Below are positions 53,481 to 62,805 of a stretch of DNA of 64,000 nt, in pieces. The translations under genes and the position numbers were made by a program. The notes under the pieces are model-generated. The model ran no database searches, was not told the DNA's origin, and saw only the letters and a list, made by a program, of their open reading frames with translations. Source of the DNA: Vibrio astriarenae (GTDB lineage Bacteria > Pseudomonadota > Gammaproteobacteria > Enterobacterales > Vibrionaceae); contig NZ_CP047475.1 of the NCBI RefSeq assembly GCF_010587385.1, positions 2,790,001 to 2,854,000 of the forward strand. Direction: 5' to 3'. How positions within the stretch are numbered: position 1 is the first letter of the stretch; every line of letters begins with the position of its first letter.

Positions 53481-54800
53481 ATGTTTTACGTACATATGCT
53501 GTTATTGCTCACCGTGATATTTATTGGCATTCGCCACGGTGGCATTGCTTTTGGTTTACTTGGTGGTCTTGGGGTCTCTATCCTCGCCTTCGTCTTTGGG
53601 ATCGCTCCAGGCACCCCACCAATCAGTGTGATGCTGATTATTCTCGCCGTTGTTGCCGCCTCTGCGACCTTAGAGGCCACCGGTGGTCTAAAGCTCTTGG
53701 TACGTTTTGCAGAGCGCTTATTGCGTAAGCACCCGAACCAAATTGTCTTTCTCGGCCCGCTTTGTACCTACTCTCTGACGGTGCTCGTTGGTACCGGTCA
53801 CTCTGTCTATCCACTGCTTCCGGTCATCTATGATGTCGCCTATAAGAAAGGCATCCGTCCAGAGCGCCCAATGGCGATGGCGACGATTGCTTCGCAGATG
53901 GGTATCACTGCAAGTCCAATCGCCGCTGCTGCCGCTGTTGTGATGGCTACCGCTGCTGACAACAATCTTGATATCAGCTTGGTCAATGTTCTGATGGTGA
54001 CGATTCCGGCCACCCTAATCGGTGTGTTGACTGGGTGTCTGTGGAGCCTTAAGCGCGGTAAAGATCTCGATAAAGACCAAGAGTTCATTGAGCGCTGCAA
54101 AGATCCTGAGTTTAAAGCACAACTGATTGATATCGAGGAAGGTAGCAATGAAGGCGCGATAGCACCAACCGCCAAACGCGGATTGATGATCTTCTTGGCC
54201 GGTATCGCGACCGTGATCTTTGTCGCCATGTTTGGTAAAGATCTGTCGCTCCTTCCCGATGGCGTCAACATGTCGGTGGCAATTCAATTCTTGATGCTAT
54301 CTGTCGGTGCCATCATCTTGCTAGTGACCAAAGTTGAGCCGAAGAAGATTGTTCACAGTAATGTGTTCATTGCGGGTATGACGGCGGTGATCATCATCTT
54401 CGGTATTGCGTGGATGAGTGACACCATCATCGGTTTCCACAAACCGTATCTTATCAGCTTGGTGAGCGACATCGTTGCTGCACACCCATGGACCTTTGCG
54501 ATTGCAATGTTCGTCGTGTCTGTGTTCCTGAAAAGCCAAGCAGCGGTGCTGACCATCATGCTCCCTCTTGGATTCGCGATGGGCATCCCTGCACCAGTGT
54601 TGATTGGTGTGCTTCCCGCTTGTTATGCCTACTTCTTCTTCCCGTTCTACCCGAGCGATCTCGCCGCAATCTCGTTTGACCGCTCAGGCACCACACAGAT
54701 CGGTAAGTATGTACTCAACCATAGTTTCCTACTGCCTGGATTTATTGGTGTGGTTACGGCAACCGGTGTGGGCTACGTGATCTCAATGGCAATCAACTAA
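53481..54800 (+). CDS. Anaerobic C4-dicarboxylate transporter, Dcu family
   Basis: 439 residues, ten or more membrane helices. The N-terminal GGIAFGLLGGLGVSILAFVFG, VAASATLEATGGL and GTGHSVYPLLPVIYDVA match DcuA/DcuB. These exchange external fumarate or aspartate for internal succinate in anaerobic growth. It resembles DcuB somewhat more, but I cannot assign A or B firmly. Its 232-base upstream region has no clear FNR or CRP site by eye. Convergent with the formate dehydrogenase gene. Confidence 0.9.
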   Translation: MFYVHMLLLLTVIFIGIRHGGIAFGLLGGLGVSILAFVFGIAPGTPPISVMLIILAVVAASATLEATGGLKLLVRFAERLLRKHPNQIVFLGPLCTYSLTVLVGTGHSVYPLLPVIYDVAYKKGIRPERPMAMATIASQMGITASPIAAAAAVVMATAADNNLDISLVNVLMVTIPATLIGVLTGCLWSLKRGKDLDKDQEFIERCKDPEFKAQLIDIEEGSNEGAIAPTAKRGLMIFLAGIATVIFVAMFGKDLSLLPDGVNMSVAIQFLMLSVGAIILLVTKVEPKKIVHSNVFIAGMTAVIIIFGIAWMSDTIIGFHKPYLISLVSDIVAAHPWTFAIAMFVVSVFLKSQAAVLTIMLPLGFAMGIPAPVLIGVLPACYAYFFFPFYPSDLAAISFDRSGTTQIGKYVLNHSFLLPGFIGVVTATGVGYVISMAIN

Positions 54801-54817
54801 CTCACTTATTCAGCGAC

Positions 54818-54846
54818 AAAAAAGCCAGAGCAACTGCTCTGGCTTT
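54818..54846 (-). terminator. Terminator between the Dcu and formate dehydrogenase genes
   Basis: Eleven-base perfect stem AAAGCCAGAGC/GCTCTGGCTTT with a four-base loop. The longer U run is on the minus strand (formate dehydrogenase side), with a short one on the plus strand; it probably serves both genes. Confidence 0.9.
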
Positions 54847-54865
54847 CATTTTGGAACCCGGACGA

Positions 54866-57800
54866 TTAGTTCGTCGGCTCGGTGACCTTCTTTTCAACTT
54901 TCACCGCCGCCACCTTAAACTCCGGTATCTTCGCATGCGGATCTTTCGCAGTATTGGTCAGCTTGTTGACTGGCGATTCCGCAAAGTGGAACGGCACAAA
55001 TACCACCCCTGTTTGCATTCGCTTAGTAACAAACGCAGCAATATCTATCGTGCCGCGACGCGTCGATATCGTCAGCATCTCACCATTACCAATCCCCATC
55101 GCTTCGGCATCTGCAACACTGATCATTGCGCGAGGGCCCGCCAGGTTATCCAGACCTTTGGTCTTGCGTGTCATCGTACCGGTGTGGAACTGCTCCAACA
55201 CACGCCCAGTAGTCAAGATAAGTGGATACTCCTCATCTGGCATCTCAGCTGCGTATCGGAACGGAATGGCTTCCATCTGACCACGACCACGCGTGAACTG
55301 CGTTTGGTGCATGATACGAGTACCTTGAGGGTTATTCTTATTACTCGGCCACTGCATACCATCGGCAGGAATGGCCTCCCAACGTAGACCCGAATATTGT
55401 GGTGTCACACGCGCAATCTCGTTGGTTATCTCACTGACATCGCTGTAGTGCCAGTTGCCACCCATCGCATTTGCCAGCTTTTGGATGATCACCCAATCCT
55501 CTTTCGCCTCACCCGGTGGGTTGACCACTTGATGTAGACGCTGCACGCGGCGCTCCGTATTAGTGAAGTGCCCTGACTTCTCTGCAAAGGAGCAAGACGG
55601 TAGCACCACATCTGCATACTGTGCAGTTTCAGTGAGGAAGATATCTTGCACCACTAAGAAGTCGAGTGCTTCTAGCCCTTCCAAGACATGTGCTTGGTTC
55701 GGGTCACTCAACACTGGGTTCTCACCCATTACGTACAGACCGCGTACTTCACGCTTGCACGCTGCATCAATAATTTCCGTTAGGGTTAAACCTGTTTCAG
55801 TAGGAAGATGCGGCGCATCCCACTCAATGGCAAACTTTTGATGTACAAGCGGGTTGTACACCTTTTGGTAGCCCGGGAAGTTATTTGGTAGCGCCCCCAT
55901 GTCACACGCACCTTGTACGTTTGACTGACCACGCAGTGGGTTGATACCGCCGCCTTCAATGCCAATGTTGCCACACAACAGCTGCAAGTTCGCAATAGAG
56001 CGAACATTATCATGCCCCGTTGTATGCTGAGTAATACCCATCGCATAGTAGACAGCTGTGCGCTTGGCTGTACCGATAGTACGTGCCATCGCAAAGATAT
56101 CTTCCGCTTTGATGCCGGTGACCAACTCGACTTTATCCAGTGAGTAACTTGGAGACATGACCTCTTGCAGCAGCGTATCAAAGCCATCGACACGCTCTTC
56201 GATGTACGCCATGTCGTACCAACCGTTTTTGATGATCTGCTGCATCACGCCGTTAATCAGCATCACATCGGTACCCGGGCGTTGAGCGATATACAGCTCC
56301 GCGTGATCGGCGAGCTCAATACGTTTCGGATCGGCAACGACTAAGCGTGCACCATTGTGACGAATCGCCTGCTTGATATGCGAAGCAATAATTGGGTGGG
56401 CAGCGGTGGTATCGGAGCCAATAACAAAGATGACATCCGAGTGCTTGATACTTGGAATGTCGTTGGTCATCGCGCCGCTACCTAGTGAGGCTTCAAGACC
56501 GGTGACGGTTGAGGCGTGACATAAGCGAGCACAGTGATCGACGTTATTAGTGCCAAGCTCTCGGCGAATAAACTTCTGGAATGCGTAATTATCTTCATTG
56601 GTGGTTTTTGCTGATGAGAAACCCGCGAGCGCATTGCTGCCAAAAGTCTGCTTGATAGAGCTGAACTTACTCGCTACCAAGTCAATGGCTTCTTGCCAAG
56701 ACGCTGGCTGCAACCAACCATCTTTGCGGATCAGTGGCGTCGTCAAGCGCGCATCACTACCGATAAAATCAAAGCCAAAGCGGCCTTTGACACACAGCAT
56801 GCCTTCGTTAACCGGAGAGTCTCCCCCTTTGACATAACGGATTTGGTTGGTGGCTTCATCCACATGCATGCTGACTTTACAGCCGACACCACAGTAGGTA
56901 CAGATGGTATCAACTACCTTAAGGTTCTCAACTCGACCTTGCGCTCGGTCACGACCATCCATCATCGCGCCCGTTGGGCAAACCTGAATACATGCGCCAC
57001 ACTGCACACAAGCCGAGTCTCCCATCAGAGTTTGATTCGGACCAAAGTTAGGACGACACTCAGGGCGAGAGGCTGGACGCCCCTCTTTATTGGTCATAAA
57101 GCTCAGCACACCATGCACTGACTGCTCACGACATGCTTGGACACACTGACCACAGCTAATACAGCGGTTGGCATCAAACACGATGAACTCTGAGCTATCA
57201 TCCACCGCAAACTTCTGACGCGAATCACTACTGCGCATGGCTTGCCAATCAGCATCAGATTTAATCTCAACGACACCATCAAAGGACTGTGTCGCCTGGT
57301 ATTCAGTTGAGTAGTCACGCAGGTCACAGCTGGTGTTGGCCTGACAGCCACACTCTAAACAGCGCGCCGCTTCAGCCATGGCTTCGGCATTGTCAAAGCC
57401 CAACTCCACTTCCGCAAAGCTCTGTTCACGCTGAGCGCTGGTGAGCTCGGGCATGATCTTGCGAGCCACCTTCTGAATGCGAGAGAAATGCTCCGGATCA
57501 ACTTGCTTAACCGACTTACCTTTACGCGCATTGAATGGCGTCACAGGCACGTCATCCATATTACCGTCAAAGAATCGGTCAATCGCTTGTGCCACGATGC
57601 GACCGTCTGCCACGGCTTCTACTGCGGTAGCAGGGCCGCGACGAAAGTCACCGATACTGAAGATATTGCCGGTGCCCGTGTGCAGGGTTTGTGGGTTTAC
57701 ATCTGCCGTATTCCAGCGAGTCAGTGGGATTTCCAGTGTTTCCTCATCCATAAAGCTCAAATCTGGCTTTTGAGAAACCGCGGCGATAACCGTATCGAAC

Positions 57801-59065
57801 TCTTCAGTAAAGAACTCTCCCGTCGCTTTGGGGCTACGACGACCCGAAGCATCCGCAGGCCCTAATGCCATCTTTTCAAGACGAACCGCACTAACACGGC
57901 CATTATCATCAGCAATGTTCTCTGCAGGGTTAGTCAAGAAATGAAATTTCACCCCTTCATGCTCTGCTTCTTCAATCTCGTAGTCTTCGGCTGGCATTTC
58001 AGCTCGAGTACGACGGTAGATCAAAGTGGTGTCTGCGCCATCACGTACCGCAGTACGAGCACAGTCAATGGCGGTATTACCACCACCAATCACCGCCACC
58101 TTTTTGCCTGTCAGGTAATTTTTATCTGTCACATAGTCTTTTAGGTAATCAACACCCAAATAGCAGCCATCGAGATCACTTCCGGTGTAGTGCATCTCTA
58201 CCGCTTTTGACGCGCCAACCGCCAAACACACCGCATCATAGTCTTCACTCAGAGAAGAAAGAGTAAAGTCCTCACCCAACTTCTTACCACACTCAACCTG
58301 CATGCCATTACGACACATCAGTTCTATTTCTTTATCGAGAATGCTCTTTGGCAGGCGGTACTCTGGAATACCATAACGCAACCAACCACCAGCGTGTGGC
58401 ATCGATTCAAAAACCGTTACCTCATAGCCTTCATTCGACAGGTAGTAGCCTGCCGTTAAGCCACCAGGGCCACTGCCGACAACCGCAATTCGCTTACCAT
58501 TGTCTGGCTTCTTTGGCGGCACATAGGCCTCTTGCGCGTCAAGGTCAGCATCTGCTGCGTGGCGCTTTAACTGGCGAATGGCGATAGAGTCATCGACTAG
58601 GCCACGGCGACATTCGGTTTCACAAAATGCAGGGCACACTCGACCAATCGAGAGCGGCATAGGGAGAGTGCGCTTGATGACCTCGATCGCTTTTTGATGG
58701 TCATTCTGTGCGATATGGTAAAGGTACGATTGGATGTCTACGCCCGCAGGACAGGCCGTTTTGCACGGCGCTTCACAATCGGCGTAGTGATCTTCCATAA
58801 TGCGGTTCAGCGCTTTACGGCGATGCTCACTCAAATAGTCAGACTGAGTATTTACACTCAAACCGTTATACACTTCAAGTTCACACGAGCGCTTTACGCC
58901 GCCGCTTTCAACTTCAACCACACATAAGTCACAGGGGATTTTTTCGTCGGTCTTATTAGCACCGCAAAGAGATGGAATCTCAACGCCACAGACTTTTGCA
59001 GCTTCTAGCAGTGTCAGTCCCTCTTCCACTACTCGATATTTTCCATCGATCACAATTTGAATCAT
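54866..59065 (-). CDS. Fused NAD(P)H oxidoreductase-formate dehydrogenase, molybdopterin type
   Basis: 1399 residues. Order: 2Fe-2S domain with C34, C45, C48, C61; GltD-like module (about 85-510) with Cys sets 97/101/105 and 144/148/152, FAD motif GSGPGGL at 197 and nucleotide motif IGGGNTAID at 326 followed by YRR, which suggests NADPH; Cys-rich linker; ferredoxin motifs CISCGQCVQAC and CVQCGACIQVC (635-696); then the formate dehydrogenase domain with CTYCGVGC at 722. The active-site motif RLCHAST (C849) has Cys, not selenocysteine. C-terminal molybdopterin dinucleotide domain. Predicted reaction: formate oxidation, or CO2 reduction, coupled directly to NAD(P). No separate diaphorase gene is nearby. 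Confidence 0.88.
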   Translation of the reverse strand: MIQIVIDGKYRVVEEGLTLLEAAKVCGVEIPSLCGANKTDEKIPCDLCVVEVESGGVKRSCELEVYNGLSVNTQSDYLSEHRRKALNRIMEDHYADCEAPCKTACPAGVDIQSYLYHIAQNDHQKAIEVIKRTLPMPLSIGRVCPAFCETECRRGLVDDSIAIRQLKRHAADADLDAQEAYVPPKKPDNGKRIAVVGSGPGGLTAGYYLSNEGYEVTVFESMPHAGGWLRYGIPEYRLPKSILDKEIELMCRNGMQVECGKKLGEDFTLSSLSEDYDAVCLAVGASKAVEMHYTGSDLDGCYLGVDYLKDYVTDKNYLTGKKVAVIGGGNTAIDCARTAVRDGADTTLIYRRTRAEMPAEDYEIEEAEHEGVKFHFLTNPAENIADDNGRVSAVRLEKMALGPADASGRRSPKATGEFFTEEFDTVIAAVSQKPDLSFMDEETLEIPLTRWNTADVNPQTLHTGTGNIFSIGDFRRGPATAVEAVADGRIVAQAIDRFFDGNMDDVPVTPFNARKGKSVKQVDPEHFSRIQKVARKIMPELTSAQREQSFAEVELGFDNAEAMAEAARCLECGCQANTSCDLRDYSTEYQATQSFDGVVEIKSDADWQAMRSSDSRQKFAVDDSSEFIVFDANRCISCGQCVQACREQSVHGVLSFMTNKEGRPASRPECRPNFGPNQTLMGDSACVQCGACIQVCPTGAMMDGRDRAQGRVENLKVVDTICTYCGVGCKVSMHVDEATNQIRYVKGGDSPVNEGMLCVKGRFGFDFIGSDARLTTPLIRKDGWLQPASWQEAIDLVASKFSSIKQTFGSNALAGFSSAKTTNEDNYAFQKFIRRELGTNNVDHCARLCHASTVTGLEASLGSGAMTNDIPSIKHSDVIFVIGSDTTAAHPIIASHIKQAIRHNGARLVVADPKRIELADHAELYIAQRPGTDVMLINGVMQQIIKNGWYDMAYIEERVDGFDTLLQEVMSPSYSLDKVELVTGIKAEDIFAMARTIGTAKRTAVYYAMGITQHTTGHDNVRSIANLQLLCGNIGIEGGGINPLRGQSNVQGACDMGALPNNFPGYQKVYNPLVHQKFAIEWDAPHLPTETGLTLTEIIDAACKREVRGLYVMGENPVLSDPNQAHVLEGLEALDFLVVQDIFLTETAQYADVVLPSCSFAEKSGHFTNTERRVQRLHQVVNPPGEAKEDWVIIQKLANAMGGNWHYSDVSEITNEIARVTPQYSGLRWEAIPADGMQWPSNKNNPQGTRIMHQTQFTRGRGQMEAIPFRYAAEMPDEEYPLILTTGRVLEQFHTGTMTRKTKGLDNLAGPRAMISVADAEAMGIGNGEMLTISTRRGTIDIAAFVTKRMQTGVVFVPFHFAESPVNKLTNTAKDPHAKIPEFKVAAVKVEKKVTEPTN

Positions 59066-59253
59066 AAGTGCCTCCTAAGCACTGGTGCGCTCTATTTTCT
59101 GAGCTTTTTATTGTTCTTTTTATCAGTACTCACCCGACAGCATGGGCGGCACTATTTTCCACAATATTACTATGGATAATGCAAGAATGGTTAATTGTCA
59201 GACAACTTATTTGACTGGTTGGAGGAATGAGTGATTTATTAATAGGCAAGATC

Positions 59254-59280
59254 AAAAAAGGCCAGCAATGCTGGCCTTTT
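59254..59280 (-). terminator. Rho-independent terminator after trpS
   Basis: Eleven-base stem AAAAGGCCAGC/GCTGGCCTTTT with a three-base loop and a U run on the minus strand. Confidence 0.9.
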
Positions 59281-59300
59281 GGAAGTATTTGCATTGAAGA

Positions 59301-60317
59301 CTATGGACGGGCAACAAAACCCACAGCCGCATAGGCTTTTTTCAATGTTTCCGCTGCGCGCGCTGACGCTTTTTCTGCGCCCTCTTTCATCACAGCATCT
59401 AGGTAAGCACGGTCTTCACGAACGCGGCGGTATTCCGCTTGAATTGGCTCCAGCATTTCTACCAACGCCTGACCCACATCCTTCTTAAATGGACCGTACA
59501 TCTCAACACCTTGGTACTTCGCTTCAATCTCTTCAAAGCTCATGCCTGTCGCTGCAGAGTAAAGGCCCATTAGGTTAGAGATACCAGCTTTGTTTTCCCA
59601 GTCGTTGGCAATACGCGGCGGGGTCTCTGTATCTGTTTGCGCTTTGTTGATCTTCTTGATGATCGACTTAGGCTCTTCTAGCAGAGTGATAACGTTCTTA
59701 CGGTTATCATCTGACTTCGACATCTTCTTAGTCGCATCTTGTAAGCTCATTACGCGCGCATTCACCGTTGGAATGTACGGCTCTGGCACTTCGAAAATTG
59801 GCTGCTCTGGGCTGTAGATGTTGTTGAAGCGTGTTGCGATATCACGCGCGAGCTCAAGGTGCTGTTTCTGGTCGCTACCGACTGGCACTTGGTGTGCGCC
59901 ATACAGCAGGATATCTGCAGCCATCAGTACTGGATAGTCGTACAAGCCTACGTTTACGTCATTCGCGTAACGCTGTGATTTATCCTTGAACTGCGTCATA
60001 CGGTTCAGTTCACCCATCTGGGTGTAGCAGTTAAGAAGCCAACCTAGTTGAGCATGCTCTGGTACATGTGACTGAACAAATAGCGTGCTCTTCTTAGGAT
60101 CAACACCAACAGCAAGACAAATTGCGAGTGCATCGAGAGTCGCTTCATGCAGCGCTTTCGGGTCTTGACGAACCGTTACCGCGTGAAGGTCTACGACACA
60201 GTATTGGCAATCGTAGTCATCTTGCATCTGTTGCCATTGACGTAGAGCACCCAAGTAGTTACCGATACTTAGTTCACCTGATGGTTGAACACCACTCAAT
60301 ACGATGGGTTTGCTCAT
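59301..60317 (-). CDS. trpS: Tryptophanyl-tRNA synthetase
   Basis: Class I synthetase. 338 residues. The HIGH-type motif is [12 protein letters not shown] near residue 14 and the KMSKS motif [13 protein letters not shown] near 196; [17 protein letters not shown] is also typical. Last gene of the dam-rpe-gph-trpS run, though a terminator after gph precedes it. Confidence 0.98.
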   Translation of the reverse strand: MSKPIVLSGVQPSGELSIGNYLGALRQWQQMQDDYDCQYCVVDLHAVTVRQDPKALHEATLDALAICLAVGVDPKKSTLFVQSHVPEHAQLGWLLNCYTQMGELNRMTQFKDKSQRYANDVNVGLYDYPVLMAADILLYGAHQVPVGSDQKQHLELARDIATRFNNIYSPEQPIFEVPEPYIPTVNARVMSLQDATKKMSKSDDNRKNVITLLEEPKSIIKKINKAQTDTETPPRIANDWENKAGISNLMGLYSAATGMSFEEIEAKYQGVEMYGPFKKDVGQALVEMLEPIQAEYRRVREDRAYLDAVMKEGAEKASARAAETLKKAYAAVGFVARP

Positions 60318-60354
60318 AGGGATTATTCCTTTGACTTCTTAATCTAATAAAATG

Positions 60355-60386
60355 AAAAAAACCGTGTGAGCCTTACCCACACGGTT
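60355..60386 (-). terminator. Rho-independent terminator after gph
   Basis: Nine-base stem AACCGTGTG/CACACGGTT with a nine-base loop and a U run on the minus strand. trpS downstream therefore depends on read-through or its own promoter. Confidence 0.85.
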
Positions 60387-60431
60387 ATGTCAGTGTACTT
60401 ATTAACAAGTATTTTGCTAGTAGTTTCGTCG

Positions 60432-61115
60432 TTATTCAGCAGAAACTAAAACTAGGTCAACTAATTCACCCACGCAGTCAGCCACATGGTGCGGATTTGC
60501 ATTGCTGATCGGCTCGCCATGGTTGTATCCGTAGGTCAAACCAAACGAGTAACAGCCTGCGTTTTGCGCGGCAAGAATGTCGTTTTTCGAATCCCCCACC
60601 ATTAGCATCTGCTCTGGTGTCACCTGGTGCTTTTCCATCAACCAGTTGAGCGCCATTGGGTTTGGCTTCTTTTCTGGGAAGGTATCGCCACCAATAACAT
60701 CAATAAAGTACTTGTCGATGCCATGCTTAGCCAATACGCTTGGCACAAACTTTGACGGTTTGTTGGTGACGAGCGCAAGCGTGATCCCTGCTTCATGCAA
60801 TTCAGCCAAGGTTTCCGTCACTTTTGCGTACAGATGGCTAAGCTTGTGGCCCGTCTTTTCATAAAAGTCATCGAATAGCTCACGCGCCTCGGCGCGAAGC
60901 TCAGGTGATAACTCTGGATTGACCGTTAAGCTCTGGCTCAGAGAGCGACCGATAAGAATGTCTGCGCCATTGCCAACATAATCACGCACCTGCTCTTCTG
61001 TCACTGGCGGGTAGCCAAGCTTTTGCACCGCTTGGTCAGCAGCTACGGCTAAGTCAGGCACACTATCGAGTAATGTACCGTCTAAGTCAAAAGCAATCAG
61101 CTTGATGTTGTTCAT
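60432..61115 (-). CDS. gph: Phosphoglycolate phosphatase
   Basis: HAD-family enzyme that removes 2-phosphoglycolate arising from DNA repair. 227 residues: motif I DLDGTLLDSV, motif II TNKPSKF, motif III KPNP and MVGDSKNDILAA. 28 bases after rpe. Confidence 0.96.
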   Translation of the reverse strand: MNNIKLIAFDLDGTLLDSVPDLAVAADQAVQKLGYPPVTEEQVRDYVGNGADILIGRSLSQSLTVNPELSPELRAEARELFDDFYEKTGHKLSHLYAKVTETLAELHEAGITLALVTNKPSKFVPSVLAKHGIDKYFIDVIGGDTFPEKKPNPMALNWLMEKHQVTPEQMLMVGDSKNDILAAQNAGCYSFGLTYGYNHGEPISNANPHHVADCVGELVDLVLVSAE

Positions 61116-61143
61116 TCAAATTCCCTGAAATTTTGATTCTTGA

Positions 61144-61815
61144 TTACTTCACTTGTGCCAATTCAGCACGCATCTCATCAATCACTTGCTTGTAATCTGG
61201 CTGGCTAAAGATTGCAGAACCTGCAACAAACATATCCGCGCCAGCTTCTGCGATCTCTTTGATGTTGTCGACCTTAACACCGCCATCGATCTCTAGGCGA
61301 ATATCGCGACCTGACTCATCAATCATCTTACGAACCGCGCGCAGTTTATCGAGGGTGTTTGGAATGAAAGACTGACCGCCAAAACCTGGGTTTACTGACA
61401 TCAGTAGAATCATGTCCACTTTGTCCATGATGTATTCGAGATGGCTCAGTGGTGTTGCTGGGTTCAGTACTACACCCGCCTGACAACCGTGCTCTTTAAT
61501 CAGCTGAAGAGTACGATCCACATGCTCAGAAGCTTCGATGTGGAAAGTGATCATGGTCGCGCCCGCTTTAGCAAAGTCTGGAATAATGCGATCCACTGGC
61601 TTCACCATTAGGTGAACATCAATAGGAGCAGTAATGCCGTAGTCACGCAGTGCTTTACACACAGGAGCACCGAAAGTCAGGTTAGGTACGTAGTGGTTGT
61701 CCATCACGTCAAAGTGAACAACGTCAGCGCCTGCAGCAAGTACTTTTTCAACATCTTCGCCTAGACGAGCAAAATCTGCAGACAGGATAGAAGGAGCAAT
61801 TAGGAAATCTTTCAT
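61144..61815 (-). CDS. rpe: Ribulose-phosphate 3-epimerase
   Basis: Pentose phosphate enzyme. 223 residues, TIM barrel with [42 protein letters not shown] and EIDGGV motifs carrying the metal and catalytic residues. 87 bases after dam. Confidence 0.97.
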   Translation of the reverse strand: MKDFLIAPSILSADFARLGEDVEKVLAAGADVVHFDVMDNHYVPNLTFGAPVCKALRDYGITAPIDVHLMVKPVDRIIPDFAKAGATMITFHIEASEHVDRTLQLIKEHGCQAGVVLNPATPLSHLEYIMDKVDMILLMSVNPGFGGQSFIPNTLDKLRAVRKMIDESGRDIRLEIDGGVKVDNIKEIAEAGADMFVAGSAIFSQPDYKQVIDEMRAELAQVK

Positions 61816-61902
61816 TACGGACCTCGGTGAATGAACGGCGGTTAACAGTTGCGCGCCATTCTACCTAACCGAGGTATGAGAGCAAACGATTAATTGAGGA
61901 GT

Positions 61903-62724
61903 TTATTGTGCTGCTTTGTACAGCGCGAGGAGTTCATCGACTTTGTTGCGCCCTGCGCCATTGCGGCTGATGGTGCGCTTCACTTTCACCACATTGAGAT
62001 CCGCGCCATGGTATAGACGGCGAGTTAGCGTGGTATCGTGGTTCGAAATCAGAACAGGGATATCGCGCTCTAGTGCGGTCCTTTCTGAAATATCAGCCAG
62101 TGCCGCTTGGTCATCCAATGAAAACCCATTGCCTGCGTAAGAGGTAAAGTTCGCCGTATTGGATAACGGGGCATAAGGTGGATCGCAATACACTACGCAA
62201 CCTTTGCGAGCGCGTTTGAACGTCTCAACATACCCTTCACACACAAACGTGGCCTTGTTGGCTTTCTCAGCAAAAAACTCAAGCTCTTGCTCAGGAAAGT
62301 ACGGCTTCTTGTAAGAACCAAAAGGCACATTAAAACCGCCCTTCTTGTTATAACGGCAAAGACCATTAAAGCCAAAACGGTTCATATAGAGAAAGGCCAA
62401 CGAGCGATACATCACGTCATCGGTTTTATTAAACTCAGCGCGAATATCAAGATAGGCTTCTTTGCGATTGTTCTCTGGGGTAAACCAACGCTTCGATTCA
62501 GAGATATACAGCTCTGCATCGGTTTTTAGCAGGTTATAGAGATTGATAAGATCAGGGTTAATATCAGCAAGCAGATACTGATCATAGTCCGTATTGAGGA
62601 ACACGGAGCCCGCACCAACAAAAGGCTCGACGAGCTTACGCGCTTGTGGCAAGTGACGTTGAATGTCTTCAACTAGACCATATTTTCCACCAGCCCATTT
62701 TAAAAAGGCGCGCTGCTTTTTCAT
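61903..62724 (-). CDS. dam: DNA adenine methylase
   Basis: Methylates A in GATC; in Vibrio it is needed for replication of chromosome 2 and directs mismatch repair with MutL in this window. 273 residues. SAM motif FLKWAGGKYGLVEDI and FVGAGSVF; catalytic DPPY in VVYCDPPYAPLS near residue 185. Located as in E. coli between damX and rpe. Confidence 0.97.
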   Translation of the reverse strand: MKKQRAFLKWAGGKYGLVEDIQRHLPQARKLVEPFVGAGSVFLNTDYDQYLLADINPDLINLYNLLKTDAELYISESKRWFTPENNRKEAYLDIRAEFNKTDDVMYRSLAFLYMNRFGFNGLCRYNKKGGFNVPFGSYKKPYFPEQELEFFAEKANKATFVCEGYVETFKRARKGCVVYCDPPYAPLSNTANFTSYAGNGFSLDDQAALADISERTALERDIPVLISNHDTTLTRRLYHGADLNVVKVKRTISRNGAGRNKVDELLALYKAAQ

Positions 62725-62805
62725 CTACTGCTCTGTTGTATTTTCTGACACTTAAAAATTAGGCTGCGGAATGTACCATATTTACCACCCTAAGTAACCT
62801 TAGGA

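Noticed and set aside
53840..54271. 143-codon minus-strand reading frame inside the Dcu transporter gene
   Set aside because: Shadow of a strongly supported membrane protein gene; no ribosome binding site or family similarity.
54866..59065. Selenocysteine formate dehydrogenase
   Set aside because: The active-site motif reads RLCHAST with a normal Cys codon, and there is no in-frame TGA.
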